In this document: piece after piece, positions 17,475 to 26,074 of the stretch
Layout: each line of letters begins with the position of its first letter
Position numbering within the stretch: position 1 is the first letter of the stretch
Assembly: GCF_004745865.1 (NCBI RefSeq)
Contig: NZ_SRKZ01000007.1
Span: forward strand, 1-64,000
Length of the DNA: 64,000 nucleotides
Reading direction: 5' to 3'
Origin: Hymenobacter wooponensis
GTDB taxonomy: Bacteria > Bacteroidota > Bacteroidia > Cytophagales > Hymenobacteraceae
Notes under the pieces: model-generated
Databases searched by the model: none
Seen by the model: the letters and a program-made list of their open reading frames with translations, nothing else
What the model was told of the DNA's origin: nothing
Position numbers and translations under genes: made by a program

Positions 17475-17511
17475 GTGCTTGTTGTAATTCTAATCAGTCT
17501 TTTCGCAGAAC

Positions 17512-19035
17512 ATGAAAAACCTTCTACAAATATTTTTAACTTCTTCTCCCGAAAAATATTACAACCAAGAAGCGTACAACACCTACTTCCAAGAAGCGTA
17601 CAACACCTACTTCGATTTTCTGGCTGAAAGCTTACAGAAGAATGAAACAGAGCTTCTAAACTTTCTCGCTGATAAAGAAGAGGCAATTAATATTTCATAT
17701 AAACTGCTTGAAACTATCAATGACAAGCCAATACATGAATACCAAGTAAAAGATACCGACGCTACCTTTATAGACGAGTATATAAATTATAATTATCTGC
17801 AATTACTTGATGGTGTATTGCTAATCTATATTCAGCTTGCGACTTATATACAGTTGGTAAACGAAAACAAACAGACAGAAAATTTAGACCTATATACATG
17901 CATTGGCAAACTGGGCAAGACCAGATTCAATTACCTGTTACCAGTTTATGAACACACAGTCAGGAATGGGATAGGTCATGGAAAAATAATCTATTGGGAG
18001 TCTAAAGCTGATTATATCGATAAAAAGAACAATAAATCAACTCTATATTATTATCAGTTCATCAGGAAGTTTGATTCGCTCTTAGATATCGTAAACGGCT
18101 TTACGTTGGCCTACTTAACATTTTGGCATAAAGAACTAAGGTTTCGAAAAGTGAATATGCCTCGTCAAATGCTTTTCCAGGAAATAAAGTTGAACAATAC
18201 ATTGCCAACTTGGGAGGTACTGAGTGTCATTAATCAGCAGGTTTTAGAAAAAAAGCAACTAGCTATTAATGTCAATTCCTTCTGTTCATCTCAAGTCGAG
18301 TTGCGCGATGAAGCTATAAAAACTGCTGTACACGCATCTCATTTATCATCTGGGAGATTTGATGAAATTTACTTGCATATCACTCATAACGGATACCCCG
18401 GGTATGTGAAGTTTGACACTAAGGCTCTCAACAGTATCGAGGGTGCGATTAGTAGCGACGACTTTATCCCTGCTGTCACTGACAGCCTTGAATGGTTCTT
18501 TCATGGCTTTGTGGAAAATATGCCAGCAAGCATGGACTCTAATGCATTTGTTTACAATGTCAACAAAGCTAAGAAATTAGATAATGAAGAGTTTGTTGAT
18601 TCATTCTTATACAAAGACATACATCAGTACGTGAACTCATATAATGACTACATCTTGATAAAAGATGCTCGATATGTTTATAGTGGTGTAGAGCGTGATA
18701 AAAAATGCATCATAAATTTGATAAAGGAATCTCTACCTAACCTTTTAGCTCACACCCGCAGAAAGAGCAAAGAGCTAACTATGGCTAATAAGCATTTACA
18801 ATTACCAATTAAATACATATGCATTTCAGTGTATGAAGATAACAAGAGAGGTAGAGCATTAAGAAGCAATGGAATCAAGCCAAATTTGATATGCACTATT
18901 CAATATAACGCCACTACAACAGGCACCATAAAGCTGATGGATAGCAAAATCGAGCACTTCCAGGGCATAGTATTCAACTGGAATCACTACTGGAGAAATG
19001 CCGAAGACTATTACAGAATGTTTCCGGAGAGCTGA
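17512..19035 (+). CDS. AT-rich orphan protein with HEPN-like motif
   Basis: I do not recognise a family for this 507-residue protein. It is strikingly AT-rich with AT-ending codons, unlike all neighbours, which suggests recent transfer. The N-terminal third is all-helical and contains TVRNGIGHGK: Arg151-Asn152 and His156 match the R-N-x3-H form of the Rx4-6H catalytic motif of HEPN ribonucleases common in toxin and abortive-infection proteins. The C-terminal region (about 250-507) is mixed alpha/beta with no motif I can name. No signal peptide or membrane segment. It stands alone between the nrdA terminator and a lipoprotein gene with no antitoxin-sized partner. A HEPN role is inference from one motif and context. 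Confidence 0.8.
   Translation: MKNLLQIFLTSSPEKYYNQEAYNTYFQEAYNTYFDFLAESLQKNETELLNFLADKEEAINISYKLLETINDKPIHEYQVKDTDATFIDEYINYNYLQLLDGVLLIYIQLATYIQLVNENKQTENLDLYTCIGKLGKTRFNYLLPVYEHTVRNGIGHGKIIYWESKADYIDKKNNKSTLYYYQFIRKFDSLLDIVNGFTLAYLTFWHKELRFRKVNMPRQMLFQEIKLNNTLPTWEVLSVINQQVLEKKQLAINVNSFCSSQVELRDEAIKTAVHASHLSSGRFDEIYLHITHNGYPGYVKFDTKALNSIEGAISSDDFIPAVTDSLEWFFHGFVENMPASMDSNAFVYNVNKAKKLDNEEFVDSFLYKDIHQYVNSYNDYILIKDARYVYSGVERDKKCIINLIKESLPNLLAHTRRKSKELTMANKHLQLPIKYICISVYEDNKRGRALRSNGIKPNLICTIQYNATTTGTIKLMDSKIEHFQGIVFNWNHYWRNAEDYYRMFPES
17566..17613 (+). repeat. Perfect 24-bp tandem duplication in coding sequence
   Basis: Two identical 24-base units (17566-17589 and 17590-17613) encode a repeated QEAYNTYF octapeptide near the N-terminus of the orphan protein. 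The unit keeps the frame. It is more GC-rich than the rest of the gene. Copy number could vary by slippage. Confidence 0.95.
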
Positions 19036-19115
19036 TAGAGTCCTGTTCCAGCAACTCTAAGCTTCCCTAGTTGGCACAGTTTTATATATAGAGTTTTCAC
19101 ACTTCTCTATTCCTT

Positions 19116-19718
19116 ATGAAATTCAACGCTACTCTCTCGCTATTGCTGGGCCTGACGCTGGCCTTTACCGCTGGCTGTGATAAAGATGACCGGGAACAGA
19201 CGCCCGAGCCACTGCCTGAGCCCGCAGTTACCTATAGCCGCTCCATTATATACCAGGACAACGGCCAGCACCGGGATACCACGTTTCAGGCGAAGCAGTT
19301 AGAGGCCTACGTAACCCAGAGCGCTCAGAGCCTATCCGTAGGCGTACAGCCCGCCACCACTACCGAGGGCATCAACTTCGCGCTGGACCGTACCAAACTG
19401 CCTGCTACTCTCACCGGAAGCTATACGCTCAGAACCATCGGCAACCGGACCCTGGATGCGGATGTAAACTACTACTACGACCTGCCCGAAAGCCGGGGCG
19501 GCGGTACGGTTATCTACCCCAGCAGTATGCAGTACGTTACGGGTAGCTTCGCCATCAGCAGCTACGACGCCAAGCGGCAGCTCCTGAGCGGCACCTATAC
19601 CGCTACCCTAACCGGGGCCAGCGACCCAACCGTGGCCTACAGCACCTTCCCCAAGCGCAAGTGCGACATCACCGTTACGGGCACCTTTACCAACGTACCG
19701 CTCAAGCAAGTGGAATAA
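19116..19718 (+). CDS. Lipoprotein of unknown function
   Basis: A 200-residue product with lipoprotein signal MKFNATLSLLLGLTLAFTAG and lipobox Cys (TAGCDKD), followed by a Pro/Glu linker (PEPLPEPAV). The remainder is predicted beta-rich with many Thr, Tyr and Ser residues, suggesting a beta-sandwich on the cell surface or in the periplasm. I do not recognise the family. GC content is again typical of the genome, so the AT-rich island ends before it. Strong terminator follows. Confidence 0.82.
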   Translation: MKFNATLSLLLGLTLAFTAGCDKDDREQTPEPLPEPAVTYSRSIIYQDNGQHRDTTFQAKQLEAYVTQSAQSLSVGVQPATTTEGINFALDRTKLPATLTGSYTLRTIGNRTLDADVNYYYDLPESRGGGTVIYPSSMQYVTGSFAISSYDAKRQLLSGTYTATLTGASDPTVAYSTFPKRKCDITVTGTFTNVPLKQVE

Positions 19719-19747
19719 CGTGGCTGCTAGGCCACTATTAGTCATAG

Positions 19748-19782
19748 GAAAAGGCCTGCACCGGTTGTGTAGGCCTTTTTGC
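19748..19782 (+). terminator. Terminator of the lipoprotein gene
   Basis: A stem of AAAAGGCCT..CAC paired with GTG..AGGCCTTTTT, 29 bases after the stop. A similar hairpin precedes the 22771 gene. Confidence 0.85.
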
Positions 19783-19799
19783 TTGAACACAACTGCTAC

Positions 19800-19890
19800 T
19801 TAAGAGCGCGCTTTGCCTCTGCCGATGCCACTACTAGCTGGAGCACAGTGGCCTGACGGGCTAGCACATGCTACCCCACCCGTTGGTTGC
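19800..19890 (-). pseudogene. Decayed copy of the basic secreted protein at 22771
   Basis: On the minus strand the last 35 bases before a TAA (19800-19802) read as GTGGCATCGGCAGAGGCAAA with a GRGKxR-type ending. They resemble the 3' end of the intact gene 22771-23037 (GHGRGKGRH). Farther upstream the match is patchy (GTGCT.GCC..GGCC) with no open frame or start. A terminator hairpin plus TTTTTGCTTGA lies at the same place beside both loci. The 5' limit is a guess. Confidence 0.4.
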
Positions 19891-20038
19891 TACAGTGTTC
19901 TACCTGACTCAAGCTACTAGTGCAAGACCAACGTTGCAGCGGGTAACGCGCAGCACTGCTGCCGCCATAAGTACCGTTCATGCCATGCATGGTACTTGGC
20001 GTTTGCCACTGGCCTAGGGCTTTGCTTTCAAGCTAGCA

Positions 20039-20407
20039 TCAGTCTTTCTTCTTGGCACCGCCCGTGTTGAGGGCAAGGGAGGTCAAGCTGATGCGCTCAT
20101 CAGCGGCCAACACAAACCGTGGTTTTAACCCGGTGGCCTTAATGTCATTGCCCTTCATGGCGAAGGCTTCCTGCTTATTGTCGGCTACATAAATCTCACT
20201 GCCTACTGGCAGAGAGTAGGCCTTGGTATCGCCTGGGTTAAGATTGCTCACTCTCGTCTGGTTTTGCCCGTCGGGAGTGTAAATGATCAGAGACAGATGG
20301 TAGACGTCGGCATAATCATTTTTGAAACTGATGCTGGCGCTTTGCTGACCATAGGCAGCTACCTGTAGAAACAGGCCGGCGATTGTAGCTATAGCTTTCA
20401 TAATCAA
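20039..20407 (-). CDS. Small secreted protein of unknown function
   Basis: A 122-residue protein with signal peptide MKAIATIAGLFLQVAAYGQQ (starting at the second Met, 20401, or two residues earlier). The mature part is beta-rich with NDYADVYHLSLIIYTPDGQN and ends GGAKKKD. I do not recognise the family. Predicted periplasmic or exported. It is divergent from the acyl-CoA synthetase; the 246 bases between them show no repeat or clear promoter. Confidence 0.75.
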   Translation of the reverse strand: MIMKAIATIAGLFLQVAAYGQQSASISFKNDYADVYHLSLIIYTPDGQNQTRVSNLNPGDTKAYSLPVGSEIYVADNKQEAFAMKGNDIKATGLKPRFVLAADERISLTSLALNTGGAKKKD

Positions 20408-20653
20408 CCAACTCCAAAGTATTCACAATGTTTAATACAGTAAGCTCGGGCTGCGCTTACGTTGAGTACCTAGGCCCCTCTTGTCATTTCATGTGCTACC
20501 TGAGGGCACTAGGATTGTAACCGGCCGAAGGGAGGTGGCCTCTTTCTTCGAGCAGCTTCAGGGGTGTGGGCATAGTTGCGCTTCGGGGCTGCTTACCTTT
20601 AGTGAAACTTTGCTCTCACACGCGGCCGATAGTGGCCGCCTCTCCCCTCTTGT

Positions 20654-22591
20654 ATGCCTGGTTACCGCAACCTTGCCGATATTCTCACGCTGGAACAAAC
20701 GCCGCTGTCGGCGCAGCCGGTGCCCGCCCACACCCTGGAGCTGCTGGAACGCGGCGCCGCCCGCAACCCACAGGCCCTGGCGTTGCGCTTCGTGTTCAGC
20801 GGGGAGCGGCCCACCGAGTCGGTTGATTTCACCTACGCCCAGCTGGTGCAGCGCTGCTACCAGACCGCCAACCTGCTCCACGAGCTGGGGGTGGCCGCTA
20901 CCGACGTGGTATCGTACCTGCTGCCCAATTTGCCCGAAACCCACTTCACCCTCTGGGGTGGGCAGGCGGCGGGCATCGTGAACCCCATCAACCCGCTGCT
21001 GGAGCCGGCCCAAATTGCCGACATCCTCAACGCGGCTGGTACCAAGGTGCTGGTCACGCTCCGGGCCTTCCCCAAAACTGATATCTGGCAGAAGGTGGAG
21101 GCCGTAGCCGCCCTGGTGCCCACCCTCCAAACGGTCATCACCGTGGATCTGCTGCCCTACCTGCCGCTGGCCCAGCGCCTGGTGGTGGGGGCCTTACGCC
21201 TGGCCCAGCCCCGGCCCGCGCTGCCGGGCATCCGGGTGGTAGACTTTGCCCAGGCCAGCAAGAGCCAACCCACCGACCGGCTGGTGTCGGGCCGCCGCAT
21301 TGCCACTGAGGATACGGCCTGCTATTTCCACACCGGCGGCACCACGGGCACGCCCAAAATTGCCCCGCTCACCCACTACAACCTTACCAGCGTCAGCTTT
21401 TCCGCGGCGCAGCTGCTGGGCGGCGAGGCCGAGCCCGAGCGGCTGGTGTTCTTCTGTGGCCTACCGCTGTTCCACGTAAATGGGGTGGTGGTAACGGGCA
21501 GCGTGCCGTGGCTGCTAGGCCACACGGTGGTGTTGGGGAGCCCCGCCGGCTACCGCGGGCCGGGCATCCTCGACAACTTCTGGCAGCTGGTGGCCCACTA
21601 CCGCATCTCCCTGTTTAGCGGGGTGCCCACCATCTTCAGCCGCCTGCTAGACCTGCCCGTTGCGGGCCATGATTTAAGCTCCCTGCGCTACGCCATTTGC
21701 GGGGCCGCCCCGCTGCCGGTAGAACTGCTGCGCGCGTTTGAGCAGCGCACCAAGTTGCGGCTGGTAGAAGGCTACGGCTTCACGGAGGGCAGCTGCATTA
21801 GCATTGTGGGGCCGGTGGCGGGTGCGCCCATGCCGGGCAGCATTGGGCTGCGCCTGCCGTACCAGGAAGTGCGCGTAGTGGTGCTGGACGAGCAAACCGG
21901 CCAGTACCTGCGCGACGCCGACACCGAGGAAAGCGGGGTGCTGGTGGTGCGAGGCAGCAACATCTTCGGGGGCTACCTCCAGCCCGAGCACAACAATGGC
22001 ATTTGGGTGGATACCGGCGACGGCCAGGGCCCCTTCTACAACACCGGCGACCTGGGCCGGCAAGATGCCCAAGGTGGTTTCTACATCACGGGCCGCAAGA
22101 AGGAGCTCATCATCCGGGGTGGGCATAATATTGACCCCAAGCTGATTGAGGATGCCCTCTCAGCTCACCCGGCCGTGGCCCTGGCGGCGGCCATCGGTAG
22201 CCCCGATGCCCACGCCGGCGAGCTGCCAGTGGCCTACGTGACCCTGGTGCCCGGCCAGCAGGTATCGGAGGCGGAGCTGCGCGCCTTCGCGGAAGCGCGC
22301 ATTCCGGAGCGGGCGGCCTGGCCTAAGCAGGTATACACTGCCGCCGAGCTGCCCCTCACGGCCATTGGCAAAATTCTGAAGCCCACGCTCGTGAAGCAGG
22401 AAATCACGCGCGTGTACACCCGCCAGCTGGCTACCGTCGAGAACCTTACCCTCCACGCCCTAACCGTCCGCGACGACCGACAGCGGGGCCTAGTGGCCGA
22501 GCTCACGGTAGCCGGTGAAGCCACCGACGCCCATATTGCAGAGGCCCTGCTAGGCCTACACGTGCCCTACGACGTACGTCGGCACGCGTAA
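20654..22591 (+). CDS. Acyl-CoA synthetase (AMP-forming)
   Basis: ANL-superfamily ligase predicted to activate fatty or other carboxylic acids to acyl-CoA via an acyl-adenylate. Core motifs seen: the P-loop YFHTGGTTGTPKIAPLTH (about 229-246), GYGFTEGSC (A5), TGDLGRQDAQG (A7), GRKKELIIRGGHNI (A8) and the catalytic-lysine motif TAIGKILKP (A10). Length 645 suits the long-chain-type branch. The C-terminus extends about 60 residues beyond A10. No signal peptide. It stands alone with no beta-oxidation genes nearby. The exact substrate cannot be read from sequence. Confidence 0.92.
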   Translation: MPGYRNLADILTLEQTPLSAQPVPAHTLELLERGAARNPQALALRFVFSGERPTESVDFTYAQLVQRCYQTANLLHELGVAATDVVSYLLPNLPETHFTLWGGQAAGIVNPINPLLEPAQIADILNAAGTKVLVTLRAFPKTDIWQKVEAVAALVPTLQTVITVDLLPYLPLAQRLVVGALRLAQPRPALPGIRVVDFAQASKSQPTDRLVSGRRIATEDTACYFHTGGTTGTPKIAPLTHYNLTSVSFSAAQLLGGEAEPERLVFFCGLPLFHVNGVVVTGSVPWLLGHTVVLGSPAGYRGPGILDNFWQLVAHYRISLFSGVPTIFSRLLDLPVAGHDLSSLRYAICGAAPLPVELLRAFEQRTKLRLVEGYGFTEGSCISIVGPVAGAPMPGSIGLRLPYQEVRVVVLDEQTGQYLRDADTEESGVLVVRGSNIFGGYLQPEHNNGIWVDTGDGQGPFYNTGDLGRQDAQGGFYITGRKKELIIRGGHNIDPKLIEDALSAHPAVALAAAIGSPDAHAGELPVAYVTLVPGQQVSEAELRAFAEARIPERAAWPKQVYTAAELPLTAIGKILKPTLVKQEITRVYTRQLATVENLTLHALTVRDDRQRGLVAELTVAGEATDAHIAEALLGLHVPYDVRRHA

Positions 22592-22717
22592 GTACTTTGC
22601 TGTAGGCCACTAGGCGTAAGGCTAGCAGGCAGCAAGGGCCTGGCTGAGGGTATTCGTTAACCAGTACCTACAGTCTCCCTTTTTGCGGCCAGCTGCCTGC
22701 TGGCTTTGGGCCGACGC

Positions 22718-22753
22718 ACAAAAAGGCTTCCACGGATGGTGGAAGCCTTTTTG
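22718..22753 (+). terminator. Bidirectional terminator
   Basis: A perfect stem AAAAAGGCTTCCAC / GTGGAAGCCTTTTT between convergent genes; T-runs occur on both strands. Confidence 0.9.
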
Positions 22754-22770
22754 CTTGATATAGCCGCTGT

Positions 22771-23037
22771 TTAGTGGCGCCCTTTGCCTCTGCCATGGCC
22801 ACGGCCGTTGTTGCCACTCGGAGCGTAGTAGACCGGGCCAGCAGGCACGAGCAGCACGCCGCCTTTCTTGTACTTGGGGTGCCGGGCTTTTACGGGGTGC
22901 GCCTTTTCTACTACCACGTAGCGGGGCGCTGGCGTACCAATATTGATGTTAATTTGGGCCTGAGCCGATGTGGTGCCCAAGGCCAGACCAGCTACGGTAA
23001 GGCCAGCAGCAGTGAGAAGAGCTTTAATCATATACAC
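22771..23037 (-). CDS. Small basic secreted protein
   Basis: An 88-residue product: signal peptide (MIKALLTAAGLTVAGLALG...AQA, start probably the second Met at 23031), mature start ININIGTPAPRYVVVEK. A Lys/His-rich middle (HPVKARHPKYKKGG) and a Gly/Arg/His tail (GRGHGRGKGRH) follow. The basic, low-complexity tail suggests binding to a polyanion or cell-wall component, but that is inference. Family not recognised. A decayed second copy may lie at 19800. The strand-opposite frame is a shadow. Confidence 0.75.
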   Translation of the reverse strand: MYMIKALLTAAGLTVAGLALGTTSAQAQININIGTPAPRYVVVEKAHPVKARHPKYKKGGVLLVPAGPVYYAPSGNNGRGHGRGKGRH

Positions 23038-23274
23038 GGAGTTAGAGGGAATTACGCAAACGTTGAAATCAGGTCGGCCTGCTTTCGTCCAACCCTCAAC
23101 GCAAATATGAGGCCAGTATACAGGAAATATCCTAATCAGGGAATAGACAAACTATATGGATCAAATACATAGAAAGAGGGCGGCCTGCTTTAACTAGCGG
23201 CAATACATCCAGGCTTCTCTATCACATAGCTGAGGAGGCCTAAGCCAGTATAATAATGTGGTAAATTCCGCTGG

Positions 23275-23751
23275 CTAGAGCGCAGCCAGAGCTTCAGCTT
23301 TAGGAAGCCGGACCTTTATGGCTCTGATGGCTACCGTGGGCTGCTGAGTAGAGGTCTGCACCTGCATTATGTAGCGGTACTGCTGCGGCCCTACGGTAAT
23401 GAGCAAGACGTAGCGGCCCGCCGACAAATTACGAAAGTCGAAACGGTGGCCGTAGGCGGCAGCGGCGTAGGCCTCACTGAACAGCACATGGCCGCTCCCC
23501 TGACGAGTTACCTGCACTTTTCCCGGCTGCTGAGTGGGGTTGTTTATCCGCACCCGGATGCTGTGCTCGTCGGCAGCCTGCACGTGCACCGGCGCTGAGG
23601 GTGTACCGCCGGGGCCACTCGCCCAGGCAGCTCCAGACAACCCTAGGCCTAGCACGGCGCTAAGGCAAAGCCGCTTCCCAAATAACAGAATTGAGTAGGG
23701 GAAAGACAGGGATTGAGCGGCCGGAAAGGCCGGATACAAGAAGCGTTTCAT
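23275..23751 (-). CDS. Secreted protein of unknown function
   Basis: Starting at MKRFLYPAF (second Met of the frame), the product has about 158 residues. The signal segment is long, with the hydrophobic core LCLSAVLGLGLSGAAWA near residue 35. The mature part looks like a single beta-sandwich: VQAADEHSIRVRINNPTQQ, then LSAGRYVLLITVGPQQYRY, similar to T9SS-sorted or fibronectin-like C-terminal modules, but without a sorting motif. Function unknown. Confidence 0.7.
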   Translation of the reverse strand: MKRFLYPAFPAAQSLSFPYSILLFGKRLCLSAVLGLGLSGAAWASGPGGTPSAPVHVQAADEHSIRVRINNPTQQPGKVQVTRQGSGHVLFSEAYAAAAYGHRFDFRNLSAGRYVLLITVGPQQYRYIMQVQTSTQQPTVAIRAIKVRLPKAEALAAL

Positions 23752-24062
23752 AGTGGGGAAGGACAAGGTGTGCATTAACGAACAGGCTATTACCTGCCTC
23801 CCGCTAGTAGCACCAAAGCCCGGGCCAACTATATAAAACCCTCAATATTAATCACTTGCCATACGTTCTCGTTTTAACGAGCGCCTTAAATACGTCCGTT
23901 ACCGGACGCTATGTTCGGTTGTGGCGACGCTGAAGTATGGTAGGCTGCTTACCCGGAGACTGGCCTACAGCGTGCAGCCCGTTTGGCCCGAATAGTTTAT
24001 AGGTGGTTTAGTCAGTCCCGTGAGGGCTCAAGCTTAGCTGGCAGCTATTATCTTGGGCTATT

Positions 24063-24623
24063 ATGCCGCCTACCCCGAAGAAATCTGAGGTGCCCACGTC
24101 GGCTGTGCTGGCTTTCTACAATGCAGTGCCCAGCGTATTTTGGTCGGTGCTGCACTTGGTACCGCTTAGCCTATTTTGCTACCAATACCTGCCGCGGCTG
24201 TGGCTATACGGCAGCATTGGGGTGAGCTTGCTGATGTATGCCATTCCCAAAGCGTGGTTCCGGCGCTGGCAACTGAGTGCCCGGCCAGTGGCCTATCAGC
24301 GACTAGGCATAGCCATAGTGGGCCACCTCACCCAGCACGGCAGCGTAGTGCATGGGCTCATTCGGCGGCACTATCCGCAGTACCGCCGGGCGAGGAGCCG
24401 GCAGTCGGTGGCGGGCCTACTAGGAAATACTTACCACATGGAGCGGTTTCATGTGGCGGCGCTAGTGTTCTTTCTGCTGTGCAGCATATCCGCCGCCACC
24501 CAGGGTCGCTGGGGTTGGGCCGTGGGGCTAGCGGTGCTCAATATCACTTATAACCTCTATCCCATTTGGTTACAGCAATACCTGCGGCTGCGCCTGACGT
24601 CTATTAACCGCCCTGGTTCCTGA
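24063..24623 (+). CDS. Integral membrane protein, possibly CrtO-type acyltransferase
   Basis: A 186-residue membrane protein with about four hydrophobic segments (around 20-40, 45-62, 130-150, 152-172). The block NTYHMERFH, a hydrophobic pair and then a terminal YLRLRL resemble the glycosyl-4,4'-diaponeurosporenoate acyltransferase (CrtO) family layout. This is a weak resemblance. No carotenoid genes are nearby. The 287 bases upstream show no gene or repeat. Confidence 0.7.
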   Translation: MPPTPKKSEVPTSAVLAFYNAVPSVFWSVLHLVPLSLFCYQYLPRLWLYGSIGVSLLMYAIPKAWFRRWQLSARPVAYQRLGIAIVGHLTQHGSVVHGLIRRHYPQYRRARSRQSVAGLLGNTYHMERFHVAALVFFLLCSISAATQGRWGWAVGLAVLNITYNLYPIWLQQYLRLRLTSINRPGS

Positions 24624-24670
24624 GGCTGGTTTGCCGCCTAGGCCACCCCATTCATCAAAGCCCCGAAAAC

Positions 24671-24726
24671 GGCTAGGCCACCCGCAACCCGTAAGTGGGC
24701 GGCGGGTGGCCTAGCCCGTGAGACGT
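24671..24726 (+). repeat. Inverted pair of the CTAGGCCAC word
   Basis: Perfect 15-bp arms GGCTAGGCCACCCGC (24671) and GCGGGTGGCCTAGCC (24712), 26 bases apart, between convergent genes. It could work as a terminator stem but lacks a T-run. Confidence 0.75.
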
Positions 24727-24728
24727 AC

Positions 24729-25751
24729 TTAGTACTTGATCTTGCTGATGGTACCGGAGCCGGTGCTGAGCACGTAGTAGAAGTTGGGGTTGATGCGCTC
24801 AATATCGGTGAGCCGGTCTAGGCCACCTACTACCGTCGCACCCGCTTCTGTGGCTACCCGGCCCGTAGAAGGCAGCCAGCCCACAAAAGTTGGGGGAGTA
24901 AACTTAAACTGAGCGTACTCCGTCACGAGCAAGCCGCCATTGCGGGTGGGGGCCAGGTTGGTGAGGGCCGTGAAGCCGGTGCGGTAGTCACTCACTACGC
25001 CGCTGGTGCTAATCTGCAGAATTTTGGCGGCCCCAGTGGTGAAGGGGAAGCCCGTGAGGGTAGTCACCAAGAACCGATTGCCCTCATAGATAATGCCCGT
25101 GGGCACGGGCTGCGTCATGGGGTTGATGTTGGGGATGCGGGCAAACACGCTGGGCTGCCGGGTGCTCAGGTTCACCTTGATGATGGCATTGGCTCCCGCA
25201 TCGGCAATGTAGAGATGCCCATCAGGCCCAAAAGTCAGGTCGTAGAGATTGGAGTCGAGGGGAGTAGACAGATTCTGAGAGTACACAAAGGTCTTGAGTT
25301 CAATAAATGGCAACTTCGAGGCACTAACGGGAGCATCCTTGGCCTTGTACTTCGATACATCCGCTATGTAAAGTCGTCCGTTCAGCCCGTCGAGGATGTA
25401 CAGCACCCCGTCGTTGTAGAGCACGTGGCCTAGGCCACCCAGCTCGCCGTTGGGCAGCCGCGCCGACCCAAACCCGGTGAAGACCGTTTGCACGTCGCCA
25501 TTATGCGCCACCACTACCACCGATCCATCGTTCTGCCCGGTGCCGCTCTGGCTCACCCAGATCAACCCCTTCTTATCGACGCTCATTCCGATGGGGCTGG
25601 CTAGGCCATCCACCACTACGGCTGCTTGATCAGGCATGGCCTTGGCATCCGACTGGTTGGGCGCTACTTGCTCGAAGCCGTTTTTGTCGGCGCAGCCTGC
25701 GGCCAGGAGCCCGGTAACAAGCACAGCGAGGCAGAGACGAGAATACTTCAT
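24729..25751 (-). CDS. ScyD/ScyE-family beta-propeller lipoprotein
   Basis: Start at MKYSRLCLAVL (25751) gives a lipoprotein signal with lipobox LLAAGC; an upstream 20-codon extension is unlikely. The mature protein (about 320 residues) contains NHL-like propeller blades, e.g. DGLASPIGMSVDKKGLIWVS and LYDLTFGPDGHLYIADAGA. This pattern matches what is annotated as the ScyD/ScyE family, named from scytonemin clusters but widespread with unknown biochemical role. Predicted outer-membrane or periplasmic. Isolated gene. Confidence 0.85.
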   Translation of the reverse strand: MKYSRLCLAVLVTGLLAAGCADKNGFEQVAPNQSDAKAMPDQAAVVVDGLASPIGMSVDKKGLIWVSQSGTGQNDGSVVVVAHNGDVQTVFTGFGSARLPNGELGGLGHVLYNDGVLYILDGLNGRLYIADVSKYKAKDAPVSASKLPFIELKTFVYSQNLSTPLDSNLYDLTFGPDGHLYIADAGANAIIKVNLSTRQPSVFARIPNINPMTQPVPTGIIYEGNRFLVTTLTGFPFTTGAAKILQISTSGVVSDYRTGFTALTNLAPTRNGGLLVTEYAQFKFTPPTFVGWLPSTGRVATEAGATVVGGLDRLTDIERINPNFYYVLSTGSGTISKIKY

Positions 25752-26074
25752 GGCAACATAAATTGAAGGTGAGAAAGAAGATATAAACGAGCTAATACGG
25801 CTGAATTTCAACCAATTAGTTATATTAAATATAACTTAAATACAGTTGAGAACATAGCGCTTTACTTATGTTATTATTCCCTATATAGAAGAGCTACAGG
25901 TAAGCGTTAACTGCATACAACCTTTTAGGCGGCTCGTAACTCACCCACGCATTACGCCCTGTGCCATAGCAGCTTTGTAAGAAGTAGCAGGCAACGGCTG
26001 GCCTCTTTCACAGCGTCTTATATAGTACTACCTTCCTCGACTGCTTATCACTCGTTACTATCTCTGTATCCTTC

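Noticed and set aside
20481..20981. Plus-strand frame overlapping the start of the acyl-CoA synthetase
   Set aside because: Low-complexity Arg/Cys/Pro reading in the wrong frame of a clear gene.
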